Below are positions 11,455 through 23,286 of a stretch of 64,000 nucleotides of DNA, one piece after another. Every line of letters begins with the position of its first letter. Positions within the stretch are counted from its first letter, which is position 1. Made by a program: the position numbers and the translations under genes. The notes beneath the pieces are model-generated. The model was not told where the DNA came from, made no database searches, and saw nothing but the letters and a program-made list of their open reading frames with translations. Source of the stretch: Myotis daubentonii (Eukaryota > Chordata > Mammalia > Chiroptera > Vespertilionidae); assembly GCF_963259705.1 (NCBI RefSeq), contig NC_081861.1, positions 110,886,102 to 110,950,101 on the forward strand, given 5' to 3'.

Positions 11455-11915
11455 TTTATAGGAATGCTTACCATAAGATCTACCCTCTCAAATGTTTGAG
11501 TGCTTAGTACAATACTTTTGACCACAGTCACTATACTGTGTAGCATATATCTAGAACTAGTTCATTTTGCATATCTGAAATTTTATACCCATTAAATAGC
11601 AACTCCTTATTTCCCCCTTCCCTGGCCCATCATAACTACTATTGTATTATCTGCTTTTATGGGTTTAACTATTTCAAGTACCTTATGTAAGTGGAATCAT
11701 GCATTATTTGTCCTTCTGTGACTGGGTTATTTCACTTATCATAATATCCTACATGTTCATTCATGTTGTCACAAATTACAGGATTTCCTTCTTTTTAAGG
11801 TTAAATAATATTTCACTGTATGCACATACCACATTTTCTTTTTCCATTCTTCTATCAATGAACATTTAAGTTGTTTCCATATCTTGACTATTGTGAATAG
11901 TGCTATAGAATTTAA
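11455..11915 (-). mobile_element. Old L1 3' part (L1M-type)
   Basis: This is diverged minus-strand L1 sequence: 3' UTR, then the ORF2 end (GTGGAATCATGCATTATTTG, CTGGGTTATTTCACTTATCA, GACTATTGTGAATAGTGCTA). It is much more diverged than the L1 at 19143-25298. Confidence 0.7.
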
Positions 11916-13123
11916 AAATCTAGAATTTACATTTATAAATAGACAGAATCTACCTACAATGGAACTGGTTAATGGGTTCATTGAAAGCAAAAGAATAACA
12001 TGTAAAGGGAACTGTAGTGTGATCTACTTCTTACTTTTTTGAAGTGTGATTAAATATGACTCACTGAGGAAGAGGGTAAACATGTGACAGTACAGGACTA
12101 TTACTTCTCTTACAGCATCACTGAATTCCTACTGGGCATTTATAAATCACAGCTGCCTCATTGCACCTTTGTCATTTAGGTGGTGGGGATAAACAGTGGG
12201 CTAGCAGGAGATAGGCTTCTATTGAAGGGATCCCAAACAAACATCAGTTTGACTCTGTCCTAGATTCTTTTTCTCTATAACACGTGGTATTTTTAGCACA
12301 ATGACATTGTAGAATCATTAAATCCATTTTTAAAGTAGCATTTATGTGCATCTGGTCATTGAAGATAACATTTTTCCCCATTAAAAATGACCCTGCCTCT
12401 CTTGTTATTTAATTCCTTTGATGCTTGAGTTGGTGCTTTCAGTCTCTGTCCACTGCTTCAGTGAGGGGGCACTGGTTTGTAATCCAAGACTTCATGCTCC
12501 AGCTGTTGAGGTTACCAGAGGAGGGTGTAGGGATCAAAGCACTCTACTCATGCCTATTAGATGGGAGTGAACAGCTGATTCCCATAGCTATGGCTGGGCC
12601 ACCTCAAGCTGGAGCCACTCATTGGGAAGAAAGAACTGCAGTGTCAGCCAGGATAAGGATAATTGTAAAGCTAAAAGGAATTTTCATGGCCAAGCAGAAC
12701 AGCAGAGCAGGTACCTACTCAGAACTGGAGGAACTCAAAAGACAGATTGGAAAAAGAAGGGGTTATAACTTCACAGTGAACAAGTGGGCCTCTCCCCATT
12801 GTGAGTTGCTGAAACCATGCTGGAGTAAAAAATTCCCCACAATGAAATAGGACTGAAAGAGGACATTAAGAGACTTGCAGTCATTTATACTGACCTAGCA
12901 TCTATTCTATTATTTGTTTGCATTGAAACCATCTTGAAGATATAATTCCTCTGCTTATTTTTCTTTTTTTTAGTTATTGAGTTAAAATTTCTTAATAAGA
13001 AAGAGAAAAACCCACTGAAAAGGAATTTTGCCTGATAGCTTTGGAATTTTTCTACCACGTATATTTGAGCCACTTATATTACCAGTATCCTTAATTTTAA
13101 GAGTATCTTCTTATGGACTAGAT
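11916..13123. other. Unrecognised sequence with one 141-codon ORF
   Basis: No repeat family or conserved domain is recognised. An ATG-start frame at 12425-12850 (+) encodes 141 residues with a charged C-terminal part (YSELEELKRQIGKRRGYNF). It has no clear domain, no recognisable promoter and no splice context, and may be chance. Confidence 0.4.
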
Positions 13124-13334
13124 CAGTGGTCGGCAAACTGCGGCTCATGAGCCACATGCAGCTCTTTGGCCCCTTGATTGTGGCTCTTCCACAAAATACC
13201 ACGTGCGGGGGCGCATGTACAGTGCGATTGAAACTTCATGGCCCATGTGCAGAAGTCGGTATTTTGTGGAAGAGCCACATTCAAGGGGCCAAAGAGCAGC
13301 ATGTGGCTTGCGAGCCATAGTTTGCCGACCACTG
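13124..13334. mobile_element. Palindromic non-autonomous hAT element
   Basis: The ends are inverted repeats, CAGTGGTCGGCAAACTGCGG and CATAGTTTGCCGACCACTG. The two halves are near mirror images (GCCACATGCAGCTCTTTGGCC against GGCCAAAGAGCAGCATGTGGC), so most of the 211 bp could fold as one hairpin, and similar short ORFs appear on both strands. The CAGTG...CACTG termini are hAT-like. The flanks GGACTAGAT and GCAGTGACC do not give a clean 8-bp duplication. Confidence 0.8.
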
Positions 13335-14044
13335 GCAGTGACCAGATTGGAAATAACAGTGAGCCTCTAGAAGCTTTAATATAATTCACAAAATGAGTTA
13401 GTTTAGTGATTATTTAGGATTTAGGAGACCAAGAGGACCACTATATGAACTGAGTTGAGGAATACATTTTACAAGTCTCCTCTAATTAGAAAACTTTATT
13501 TGTATTTAAGAAATTATAAATAAATTTCCTTAGGTTTTGTTGTGAATCTTGGAAGAGGGGGTTCCTGTGTAACCTAGCAAGTACTTGCCTTCTTTCAAAA
13601 TACTGTGATGAAAAATAAATGAGTTATGGAAACAGTCAACCAGGAAGTTTATCTAATTGCAATCTGAGAGTCAATTGAATTCAATTTAGCAAATATCCTT
13701 TGAGAATGTGCTATTGTGCTAGAAAGGCACGGTGCTAGGCATGCATTTTGTAAGTGAAACTGAAACATTAGTCCCATGGTGATGCAGTCTTTGGATCATT
13801 TCGTATGTTTATAGGCTATAACTTGTTTTTCACTGGGCAGTCCCCGGTGTTTAAGATGAATTACACTTCCCATTTCCTTTTCTTCATTTCATGGTCTTAT
13901 ATTTTGCTGCACAAAGGATTGTGTTCTTTCTCTTGTCTTCTCTGAGATTTTGGGCAAATAATATGAACTATGTAAAGTTTATCTTTGGAGTTTGATAAAT
14001 TGGGTCATAAATTTGTCATCAAGATTAAATGAGAAAATACATGT
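13335..14044. other. Mostly unrecognised; short L2-like piece
   Basis: Around 13670-13765 the sequence resembles an L2 3' end (AGCAAATATCCTTTGAGAA, CACGGTGCTAGGCATGC). The remainder is AT-rich with nothing recognised. Confidence 0.45.
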
Positions 14045-14297
14045 GAAAATACATGTAGTAGCCGAAACCGGTTTGGCTCAGTGGATAGAGCGTCGGCCTG
14101 CGGACTGAGAGGTCCCGGGTTCGATTCCGGTCAGGGGCATGTGCCTGGGTTGCAGGCATATCCCCAGTGGGAGATGTGCAGGAGGCAGCTGATCGATGTT
14201 TCTCTCTCATCGATGTTTCTAACTCTCTATCTCTCTCCCTTCCTCTCTGTAAAATATCAATAAAATATATTTAAAAAAAAAGAAAATACATGTAGTA
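14045..14297 (+). mobile_element. Ves SINE with 16-bp target duplication
   Basis: A full-length Ves SINE at 14061-14281 has a tRNA-like head (TGGCTCAGTGGATAGAGC, B-box GGTTCGATTCC), the Ves body (GAGGCAGCTGATCGATGTT) and an AATAAAATATATTT(A)n tail. The flanks GAAAATACATGTAGTA at 14045-14060 and 14282-14297 are identical, so insertion was by L1-type target-primed reverse transcription and is fairly young. Confidence 0.95.
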
Positions 14298-14302
14298 AAT
14301 AA

Positions 14303-14536
14303 TCTATAATAATAAAAGGGTAATATGTTAATTAGACTGGATGTCCTTCTGGACATCATTCAAGGACATCTTTCCTGATGAACCCGGGGCCAGAGGGAAG
14401 CCATCCTGGGTCCCAGGTGCCTGTGGGAGCTGTGAGAAAAGCCAGTCTGGGTCCTGGGTGCCAGAGGGAAGCCAGTGCTGGCAGCCGGGGGAAGGAAGAC
14501 CTAGTCTTGCATGAATTTCATGCATTGGGCCTCTAG
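14303..14536 (+). mobile_element. Non-autonomous Helitron, complete
   Basis: The 5' end is TCTATAATAATAAAAGGG; the 3' end is a hairpin (GCATGAATTTCATGC) followed by GGGCCTCTAG. The flanking bases are A and T. Confidence 0.9.
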
Positions 14537-14599
14537 TGCTTAATAATATTAAATATAAAATTTAACTAATGAAATAATAGCAATAAAAGGCATATAGCT

Positions 14600-14975
14600 T
14601 AGTGAACTTGGGCAAGTTTATGAACTCTCTGTGCTCCAGTTTCCTTATTTGCAAAATGTGAATAATAATAGTAATAATATTATCTGCTTAGCAGGGTTGT
14701 TGTGAAGATTAGATGAATTAAAATATGCAAAGCATTTTATTTTATTTTTAAAATATATTTCATTGATTTTTTACAGAGAGGAAGGGAGAGGGATAGAGAG
14801 TTAGAAACATCGATCAGCCGCCTCCTGCACACCCCCCACCAGGGATGTGCCCACAACCAAGATACATGCCCTTGACCGGAATCAAACCTGGGACCCTTCA
14901 GTCCGCAGGCTGACACTCTATCCACTTAGCCAAACCAGTTTGGGCTATGCAAAGCATTTTAAAACACTGACTATA
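14600..14975 (+). repeat. MIR SINE, split by a Ves SINE
   Basis: ACTTGGGCAAGTTTATGAAC, CAGTTTCCTTATTTGCAAAA and GGGTTGTTGTGAAGATTAGA are typical MIR core blocks. The MIR is interrupted at 14740-14945 by a Ves SINE and resumes with AAAACACTGACTATAGG. Confidence 0.8.
14724..14961 (-). mobile_element. Ves SINE inside MIR, 16-bp target duplication
   Basis: A reverse-complement Ves SINE occupies 14740-14945. TATGCAAAGCATTTTA is present on both sides (14724-14739 and 14946-14961). It carries the same subfamily features as the copies at 14061 and 43440 (CCTTGACCGGAATC). Confidence 0.95.
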
Positions 14976-14977
14976 GG

Positions 14978-15600
14978 TTCTGATTCAAGATGGTGATGTA
15001 AGAGAATCCTTAACTCATGTCCTCCCACAAAACAGCTACATATTGAACAACTTCCTCTGAAAAAAAACAACTAAAAACTTGATGATTAACTCCTATGCAT
15101 TAGGTGAACAAGAAGAGGCCCACATTGAAGCCAGTAGGAAGGACTGAGACACAGTCTCACCATAAACCATCCTAGTGTGGTGACCCACAATCAGGAGGGA
15201 ATTCATAATACAGCTTGTCTCCCTGAGGAAAAGATTTGCACCTGAGAGATGAGCTCCAAAAATATCTCTCTAGCTTTGCAAACCAACAGGACTCACATCC
15301 ATGAGACCCACAAGCTAGTAGCAATCTGATAAGTGGCTCATAAAGTACTCATGCACTCAGACTCACCTACCCCAGGGCCCAGCTTGGATGTGGTCAATCC
15401 AGAGGTGCCCAGACTTTATGTGGGAGAGACTCACTTGCTTATCTTGGAGCATTGGCTTAAGAAGCACGCATCTGATTTAACACACATTTGGGAGCCTACT
15501 GGGGTGCTCTCTGGGACAGAGACTGGCTGGGTCCCATCTTTGTACTCTTCCTCTGCCTTGCTCCAGCTAGAGTGTACCTTTTTTAAAATATATATAGGGT
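14978..15600 (+). mobile_element. Probable L1 5' UTR-like segment
   Basis: It begins GATTCAAGATGGTGATGTAA, resembling the start of some L1 5' UTRs, followed by CTCATGTCCTCCCACAAAAC and a long GC-mixed non-coding stretch. It joins L1 ORF2 C-terminal sequence near 15640, so it may be the 5' part of an internally deleted L1. The identification is tentative. Confidence 0.4.
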
Positions 15601-15639
15601 TTTTTTTGATGTGGTTTTACCCCAGCTATTATTATCTCT

Positions 15640-16290
15640 ACAGTGTATGGAGGTCCCTCAGTAAACTAAAAATAGAACTACCATATGACCCAGTAATTTC
15701 ATTTCTGGATATTTATACAAAGAAAATGAGAATGCTAATTCAAAAAGATATATGCACCCTCATATTCACTGCAGCATCTTATATCATTAAACCCTAATAT
15801 GCTAAGTGTCTGGTTGTCCAGTCGTCCATTTAACCAATCAAAGTGTAATATGCTAATAATATGCTAAGACTGCTCAACTGCTCACTATCATGTGCACTGA
15901 CCACCAGGGGGCAGACAGTCGACTGGTTAACCAGTCACTATGATGTGTACTGACATTCAGGGGGCAGACACTCCAACTGGTAGATTAGCTTGCTGCTGGA
16001 ATCTGGCTGATTGGGACTGAGAGAGATGGGCTAGCCAGCTGGACCCCACCCGTGCACAGATTTGTGCACTGGGCCTCTAGTAGTTAATAAAACAGTACCA
16101 CATATTTCAAAGTTGCTGAGAGCATATCTTAAAAGTTATCATAGAAACATATTTTTCATGATTATATATGGTGATGAATATTAACGAAACTTATTGTGGT
16201 GATTATATATAAGTTTTGAATCATTATGTTATACACCTGAAACTATAATGTTATATTTCAATCATACCTCAATTTTTTTTTAAAAAAGAA
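15640..16290 (+). mobile_element. Old L1 ORF2 end and 3' UTR, split by a Helitron
   Basis: 15650-15776 encodes the diverged ORF2 C-terminal segment (KIELPYDPVISFLDIYTKKM). After the Helitron at 15777-16080 the L1 3' UTR follows (TTATACACCTGAAACTATAA), ending in an A-rich tract near 16290. Confidence 0.7.
15777..16080 (+). mobile_element. Non-autonomous Helitron inside old L1
   Basis: The 5' end TCTTATATCATTAAACCCTA is a decayed HeliBat start. The 3' end has the hairpin GTGCACAGATTTGTGCAC then GGGCCTCTAG. The interior has CCACCAGGGGGCAGAC, shared with 42687-42998 and 52336-52667. Confidence 0.8.
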
Positions 16291-16422
16291 CAGTTATTAG
16301 GCTTAGTGGTTTCTTATTTTATTTTATTTATAAAATTGATAGGGGTGACATTGGCAACATGAACATATAGGTTTCAGGTGTGGGTTTCTATGTTATAAAT
16401 CAGATGACTGCTCACAAAAATA

Positions 16423-16441
16423 AATAGATAGATAGATAGAT

Positions 16442-16525
<84 letters not shown>

Positions 16526-16526
16526 C
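16423..16526. repeat. (GATA)n microsatellite
   Basis: A run of GATA tetranucleotides with two GATGATA interruptions. Confidence 0.95.
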
Positions 16527-16544
16527 TAGCAGAGAATTCCAAAC

Positions 16545-17505
16545 AGTAGTTTTACAAAATATGGGTTAGCCTTCTCAATAGTGGTTGTACCAGTCTACAT
16601 TCCCAACAGAAGTGAATGAGGATTCCTTTTTTTTCCCCCCACAACCTCAGTGATTGTTCTTGTTTTGATTATTGTTACCAGAAATGTTCCCTTCCACATC
16701 TCAATTTTTTTATCTGGTAAGAAATTTTGAAATATCAATTTTATTTTATTAATTAATTTATTTTTTAAACCCTTATTGTTGGAAGTACTACATAGGTCCT
16801 CCTTTCCCCCCTATTAACCACTTCCAGCCTGCTGCCATCCTCCCACCCCCCAGGCCCTCACCACCTCATTGTCTGTGTCCACAGGTTATACATATATGCA
16901 TACAAGTTCATTGGTTGATCACTTCCCACCCACCCTTCCCTGTCTTCCTGCTGAGGTTCAACAGTCTGTTCTATGCTTTTATGTCTCTGGGTCTATTTTC
17001 ATCAGTTTATTTGGTTCATTAGATTCCACATATGAGTGAGATCATGTGATACCTATCTTTCTCTAACTTATTTCACTTAGCATAATACTCTCCAGGTGCA
17101 TCCATACTGTTGCAAATGGTAAGAGTTCTTTCTTTTTTGTTGCTACATAGTATTTCATTGTGTAAATGTACCACAGTTTTTTTTGTCCACTCATTGGTTG
17201 ATGGGCACGTAGGCTGTTACCAAACCTTAGCTATTTTAAATTGTGCTGCTATGAATATAGGAGTACATATATTCTTTCTAATGAGTATTTCAGGTTTCTT
17301 AGGATATATTCCTAGAAGTGAGATTACTAAGTCAAATGGGAGTTCCATTTTTAATGTTTTGAGGAAATTCCATACTGTTTTCCATAATGGCTGTACCAGT
17401 CTACATTCCCACCAGTAGTGTACGAGGGTTCCCTTTTTTCCACAACCTCGCCAACACTTGGTCATTTGTTGATTTGTTGATGATAGCCATACTGACATGT
17501 GTGAG
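16545..17505 (-). mobile_element. L1 3' fragments, minus strand
   Basis: A short ORF2-end piece at 16545-16690 is followed by a longer L1 from a T-rich 3' tail near 16740 to about 17505. The longer piece encodes on minus the ORF2 C-terminus ([40 protein letters not shown]) and the 3' UTR with GAAGTACTACATAGGTCC. It is 5'-truncated and not functional. Confidence 0.85.
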
Positions 17506-18079
17506 GTGAAAATAATTGATCTATAATCTGTGTCACTGGTACATGTGCTCATCTGTCCATGACTTCTATTTTCCCAATCCACTTGAAGAGAATGTAGACT
17601 TGCACTGTTCAAAAAAAAAATAGCCACTAGTCAAATGTAAGTAATGAACTTTTTGAAAGATTGCTAATTTAAGTTGAGATCTGCTATATGTGTAAATTAC
17701 ACATGGGATTTTAAGTACTTAGTATGGGAATAAAAGAATGTAAAAATATCTAATAACTAATTTTAAATATATTAAAATTAGTTGAGATGTTAATATTTTG
17801 GATATATTGGGTGAAATAAATTGTATTATTAAATTAATTTTACCTGATATTTTGCCTTTTTAATGGACTACTAGAAAATTAAAAATTACATATAAAAATA
17901 TTATATTTCCACTGGACAGTGCTAGTACAGACTTAGTCACAGTCATTCTGCTAGTTATCACTTTGCAATGAGAAGGACAGTTCATGTGAGATCATGTGAC
18001 TTTAAAAGATTACTGGTTGATATTTTCAATAGCTTCTTCTCTGTTCCAGTAGCAGTTCCTTTTCAGCCTATTTGTAACA
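17506..18079. other. AT-rich, unidentified old repeat-like sequence
   Basis: TAGCCACTAGTCAAATGTAA near 17620 and ACTGGACAGTGCT near 17910 flank an AT-rich core and resemble an ancient interspersed repeat that I cannot name. No gene is seen. Confidence 0.35.
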
Positions 18080-18290
18080 GTAGAGATGAACCATTTATTC
18101 AAAAACTATATATTGGGCACCTGCTATTTGTGAAGTACTGCATCAGGTACTGTGAAGAATATGCCTTATTCCATGCCCAGGTGCTCCTGGAACTTAAAAT
18201 CTAGCAGATGTGGTAAATAACTATCAGTAATTATTCAATTACTGCTGGGATGAGAGCTACAAAGGAAATGCACAGGATTATGACCATGGA
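18080..18290 (+). repeat. L2 LINE 3' fragment
   Basis: ACCATTTATTCAAAAACTAT, GGGCACCTGCTATTTGTGAA and CTTAAAATCTAGCAGATG follow the order of the L2 3' end. Confidence 0.65.
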
Positions 18291-18369
18291 GGACCTAACC
18301 TATTTAGGGTAGAGAGGTGGCCAGATTGAAGGTCCAAGTATATTTTCCAGGTACAGTGATATTTAAGCA

Positions 18370-18640
18370 GCATGATGTAATGTATTAATATTACAGTTCA
18401 TGTTGGAGATATGTGTCTTGCATTTCAATCCTGCTCCTGCCATTTTTAAGCGGTGCTGTCTTCTCATTTGCATATTCATAGGAAATGTACTTATAAACTC
18501 AGTTTTAGTTTTCTCATCTAGAAAACAGAAAGAATTATATGTACTTTATAGACCTAATGTAAGGGAAAAATGAGAGAAGATGTGTTAAACATCTTGCATG
18601 GTGTCTGGTACATTAGGCACTCATCAAATTTAACTCCATC
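18370..18640 (+). repeat. MIR SINE
   Basis: MIR-like blocks in order: TTTCAATCCTGCTCCTGCC, TCAGTTTTAGTTTTCTCATC, TGGTGTCTGGTACATTAGGC. Confidence 0.65.
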
Positions 18641-18929
18641 GCTCATCTTTTTTTTTCATGCTGCTGGCTCTGTATTTGCTTTCTTATTTTACACATTCTC
18701 CTTGCCAACTATGATACCAGGTATCTCTATGTTGATGAATCCTATATAAACACCCTTAAATCTGTTTATAATTCAATCAGTATTCCAACAGTCTGACAGA
18801 CAGATCCACATTAATGTATCACGTTCTATATGTATTTCTTTCTTTCTTTCTTTTTTTAACAGGCAGTGATTATCTTTATTTTTTTTTACAAAACATCCCT
18901 GGGTAAGTTAAGAGCCAGAAATAATCTAT

Positions 18930-19045
18930 TACATGTTACAGATGGAAAATTTAAGAGCAAGGAGTGACCTGCAATCACAGAGAGTCAGTGATGGGCTGGG
19001 GCTGATTCCCTCAATCCCTGACTCCTCACCTTTTGCTCCTGGTAT
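18930..19045 (+). repeat. MIR SINE fragment
   Basis: ACAGATGGAAAATTTAAGAG, AGTGACCTGCAATCACAGAG and GGGGCTGATTCCCTCAATCC match the MIR core in order. Confidence 0.65.
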
Positions 19046-19412
19046 ATGATGGTACCTCTTAAATCTTTAAAATCAAAGCATATAGTAAGTATAAATGTCT
19101 CAGAACCTCCCATTCACTTTGACTCAGTCCTATACTTCTTTTTTTTTATTGCTTAAAGTATTACAAAGAGTATTACATATGTCTCCTTCCCCCCCCCCCC
19201 GCCCTTGACAATCCCCTGGACTCCCCTAGGCCCAGTGTCTTATGTCCATTGGTTATGCTTATATGCATGCATACAAGTCCTTTGGTTGATCTCTTACCCA
19301 CCCCCCTCCTGCCCTCCCACCCTTCCCGGCCTTCCTGCTGTAGTTTGACAGTCTGTTCGAGGCAGCTCTGCCTCTGTATCTATTTTTGTTCATAAGTTTG
19401 TAATGGTCTTTA

Positions 19413-22400
19413 TTATCCAGAAATGAGTGACATCATGTGGTATTTTTCCTTCATTGACTGGCTTATTTCACTTAGCATAATGCTTTCCAGTTCCATCCAT
19501 GTTGTTGCAAATGGTAAGAGTTCCTTCGTTTTTATAGCAGCATAGTATTCCATCGTGTAGATGTACCACAGTTTTCTAATCCATTCATCTTCATCTACAG
19601 ATGGGCACTTAGGCTGTTTCCAGATCTTAGCTATGGTGAATTGTGCTGCTATGAACATAGGGGTGCATATATCCTTTCTGATTGGTGTTTCTGGTTTCTT
19701 GGGATATATTCCTAGAAGTGGGATCACAGGGTCAAATGGGAGTTCCATTTGTAGTTTTTTGAGGAAACTCCATACTGTCTTCCATAGTGGCTGCACCAGT
19801 CTGCATTCCCACCAGCAGTGCACAAGTGTTCCTTTTTCTCCACATCCTCTCCAGCACTTGTCAATTGTTGATTTGTTGATGATAGCCAGTCTGACAGGTG
19901 CGAGATGGTACCTCATTGTTGTTTTGATTTGCATCTCTCGGATGATTAGTGACTTTGAGCATGTTTTCATATGTCTCTTGGCTTTCTGAATGCCCTCTTT
20001 TGAAAGGTGTCTATTTAGATCCTTTGCCCATTTTTTGACTGGATTGTTTATCTTCCTTTTGTTAAGTTGTATGAGTTCCCTATAAATTTTGGAGATTAGG
20101 CCCTTATCAGATATGACATTGGCAAATATGTTTTCCCATGCAGTGGGTTTTCTGGTTGTTTTGTTGATGGTTTCTTTTGCTGTGCAGAAGCTTTTTATTT
20201 TGATGTAGTCCCATTTGTTTATTTTCTTTTTAGTTTCCAATGCCCTAGGAGCTGTGTCGGTGAAGAAATTGCTTTGGCATATGTCTGAGATTTTATTGCC
20301 TTTGGATTCTTCTAGTATTTGTATGGTTTCCCGTCGTATATTTAAGTCCTTTATCCATTTTGAGTTTATTTTTGTGTATGGTGTAAGTTGGTGGTCTAGT
20401 TTCATTCTCTTGCATATATCTGTCCAATTTTCCCAACACCATTTATTGAAGAGACTATCTTGACTCCATTGTATGTTCTTGCCTCCTTTGTCAAATATTA
20501 ATTGAGTGTATTGGTTCGGGCTGATTTCTGGGCTCTCTATTCTATTCCATTGATCTATATGTCTGTTCTTGTGCCAGTACCAGGCAGTTTTGAGAACAGT
20601 GGCTTTGTAATACAGCTTGATATCTGGTATTGAGATCCCACCTACTTTGTTCTTTCTCAGGATCGCTGCAGCTATTCGGGGTCTTTTTTATTCCAGATGA
20701 ATTTTTGGAGAGTACGTTCTAGGTCTGTGAAATATGCCATTGGTATTTTAATGAGGAGTGCATTGAATTTATAGAATGCTTTGGGCAGTAAGGACATTTT
20801 AATGATGTTGATTCTACCAATCCAAGAACACGGTATGATCTTCCATCTCTTTATGTCTTCCTCTATCTCTTTTTTCAAAGTCCTGTAGTTTTCTGAGTAG
20901 AGGTATTTTACCTCTTTAGTTAAGTTTATTCCTAGGTAGCTTAATTTTTTTGGTGCGATGGTAAATGGGATTGCTTTTTTAATCTCTCTTTCTGCACATT
21001 CACTATTGGTGTATAGAAATGCCATAGATTTCTTGGCGTTTATTTTGTATCCTGCTACATTGCCGAATTCTTTTATTAAGTCTATTAGCTTATTGATGGA
21101 GTCTTTAGGGTTTTTTAAGTATAATATCATGTCATCTGCAAATAAGGACAGTTTTACTTCTTCTTGTCCAATTTGGATGCCTTTTATTTCTTCTTCTTGT
21201 CTAATTGCAATGGCTAATACTTCCAGTACTATGTCGAACAGGAGTGGTGAGAGTGGGCATCCCTGTCTTGTTCCTGTTCTTAGGGGAAATGGTGTTAGTT
21301 TTTGTCCGTTGAGTATGATGTTGGCTGTGGGTTTGTCATATATGGCTTTTATTATGTTGAGGTATGATCCTTCAATTCCCACCTTGCTGAGAGTTTTTAT
21401 CAAAAATGGGTGTTGAATTTTGTCAAATGCTTTTTCTGCATCAATTGATATGACTATGTGTTTTTTTTTTCTTTCAATTTGTTTATGTGATGTATCATGT
21501 TTATTGATTTGCGGATATTGTACCATCCTTGCATCCCTGAGATAAATCCTACTTGGTCGTGGTGTATGATCTTTCTGATGTACTGCTGGATCCGATTTGC
21601 TAAGATTTTGTTGAGGATTTTGGCATCTATGTTCATGAGGGATATTGGCCTGTCATTCTCTTTCATTGTGTTGTTTTTACCTGGTTTTGGTATTAGGGTG
21701 ATGCTGGCTTCATAGAATGAGCTTGGAAGTGTTCCTTCCTCTTGGATTTTTTGTAGTAGTCTGAGGAGGATAGGTTTTAGTTCTTCCTTGAATGTTTGGT
21801 AAAACTCCCCTGTGAAGCCATCTGGTCCTGGGCTTTTGTTTGATGGAAGCTTTTTGATGACTGCTTCAATTTCTTCCATAGTTATTGGCCTATTGAGATT
21901 TTTAGATTCTTCCTGATTAAGTTTCCGAATGTTGTATTTTTCTAGGAATATGTCCATTTCCTCCATGTTGTCTAGTTTGTTGAAGTAGAGCTGTCCATAG
22001 TATTTTTTAACAATTATTTGTATTTCTGTAGGATCTGTTGTTATTTCACCTCTATCATTTCTGATTTTGTTGATTTGGGTCCTTTCTCTTTGAGTCTTGG
22101 TGAGCCTGGCTAGAGGTTTGTCAATCTTGTTTATCCTTTCAAGAACCAGCTCTTTGTTTCATTGATTTTCTGTATTGTTGTTTTTGGTGTCTATGTCATT
22201 TATTTCTGCTCTAATCTTTATTATCTCCTTCCTTCTGCTCACTCTGGGCTTTTCTTGTTGCTCTCTTTCTAATTCTTTGAGCCATAGATTTAGATGATTT
22301 ACTACCATTTTTCTTGTTTGTTGAGATAGGCCTGTAGAGGTATAAACTTCCCTCTCAGGACTGCTTTCATTGTGTCCCAAAGGTTTTGGATTGTTGTGTT

Positions 22401-23240
22401 TTCATTGTCATTCGTTTCCAGGATGTTTTTAATTTCTTCTTTGATCTCATTGGTAACCCAATCAATATTTAATAACGTGCTATTCAGCTTCCAAGTGTTT
22501 GAGTATTTTGAGTGTTTTTGTTGTAGTTTATTTCTAATATTATGGCCTTGTGGTCTGAGAAGATGCTTGGTATGATTTCAATCTTCTTGAATTTGGGGAG
22601 ACTTTGTTTGTGACCCAATATGTGGTCTATTTTTGAAGATGTCCCATGAGCACTTGAGAAGAACGTATATTTTGTGGCTTTGGGGTGAAGTGTTCTGAAG
22701 ATGTCAATTAAGTGCATCTGATCTAGTGAGTCATTTAGGATTGCTGTTTCTTTGCTGAGTTTTTGTCTAGCGGATTTATCCAGTGATGTCAGTGGTTTAT
22801 TAAAGTCCCCTACTATGATTGTATTGTTGTCGATCTCTCCCCTGATATCTTCCAGGAGTTTTCTTATGTATGTGGGTGCTCCTGAATTGGGTGCATATAT
22901 GTTTATCAGGGTTATATCCTCTTGTTGTATTGATCCCTTTAGTATTATGAAGTGGCCTTTCTTATCTCTTGTTATGGCCTTCACTTTGAGGTCTATTTTG
23001 TCTGATATAAGTATTGCTACCCCAGCTTTTTTTTCATTTCCATTTGCCTGAAAGATATTTTTCCATCCCTTCACTTTTAGTCTGTGTGAGTCCCTTCTGA
23101 TGAGGTGCGTCTCTTGTAGACAGCAAATATATGGGTCATTTTTTTTAATCCATTCAGCCACTCAATGTCTTTTGATTGGACCATTTATTCCATTTACGTT
23201 TAAATTTATTATTGAAAGGTACTTGTTTGTAGCCATTTCT
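19413..23240 (-). pseudogene. L1 ORF2 (endonuclease/reverse transcriptase), broken
   Basis: Endonuclease blocks (NKYLSIINLNVNG, ICCLQETHL, IIVGDFN), reverse transcriptase with the FADDM active site (codons near 21142-21128), and the cysteine-bearing C-terminus ([20 protein letters not shown]) are all present. A TGA at 23164-23162 replaces the CGA (Arg) seen in the L1 at 32065-37558, only about 20 codons into the frame. Further frameshifts lie near 22490, between 22380 and 21966, and around 20410-20670. It cannot encode a full-length ORF2p. Confidence 0.9.
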
Positions 23241-23286
23241 ATTTTTTGTGTGGCTGTTTTCTTTGTGGGCTTTTTAGTTCTTCTTT

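Noticed and set aside
14061..14140. tRNA gene
   Set aside because: The A- and B-box-like words belong to Ves SINE heads, repeated at five or more sites with SINE bodies and tails attached.
19413..23240. Intact L1 ORF2
   Set aside because: An early TGA at 23164-23162 and several frameshifts break it.
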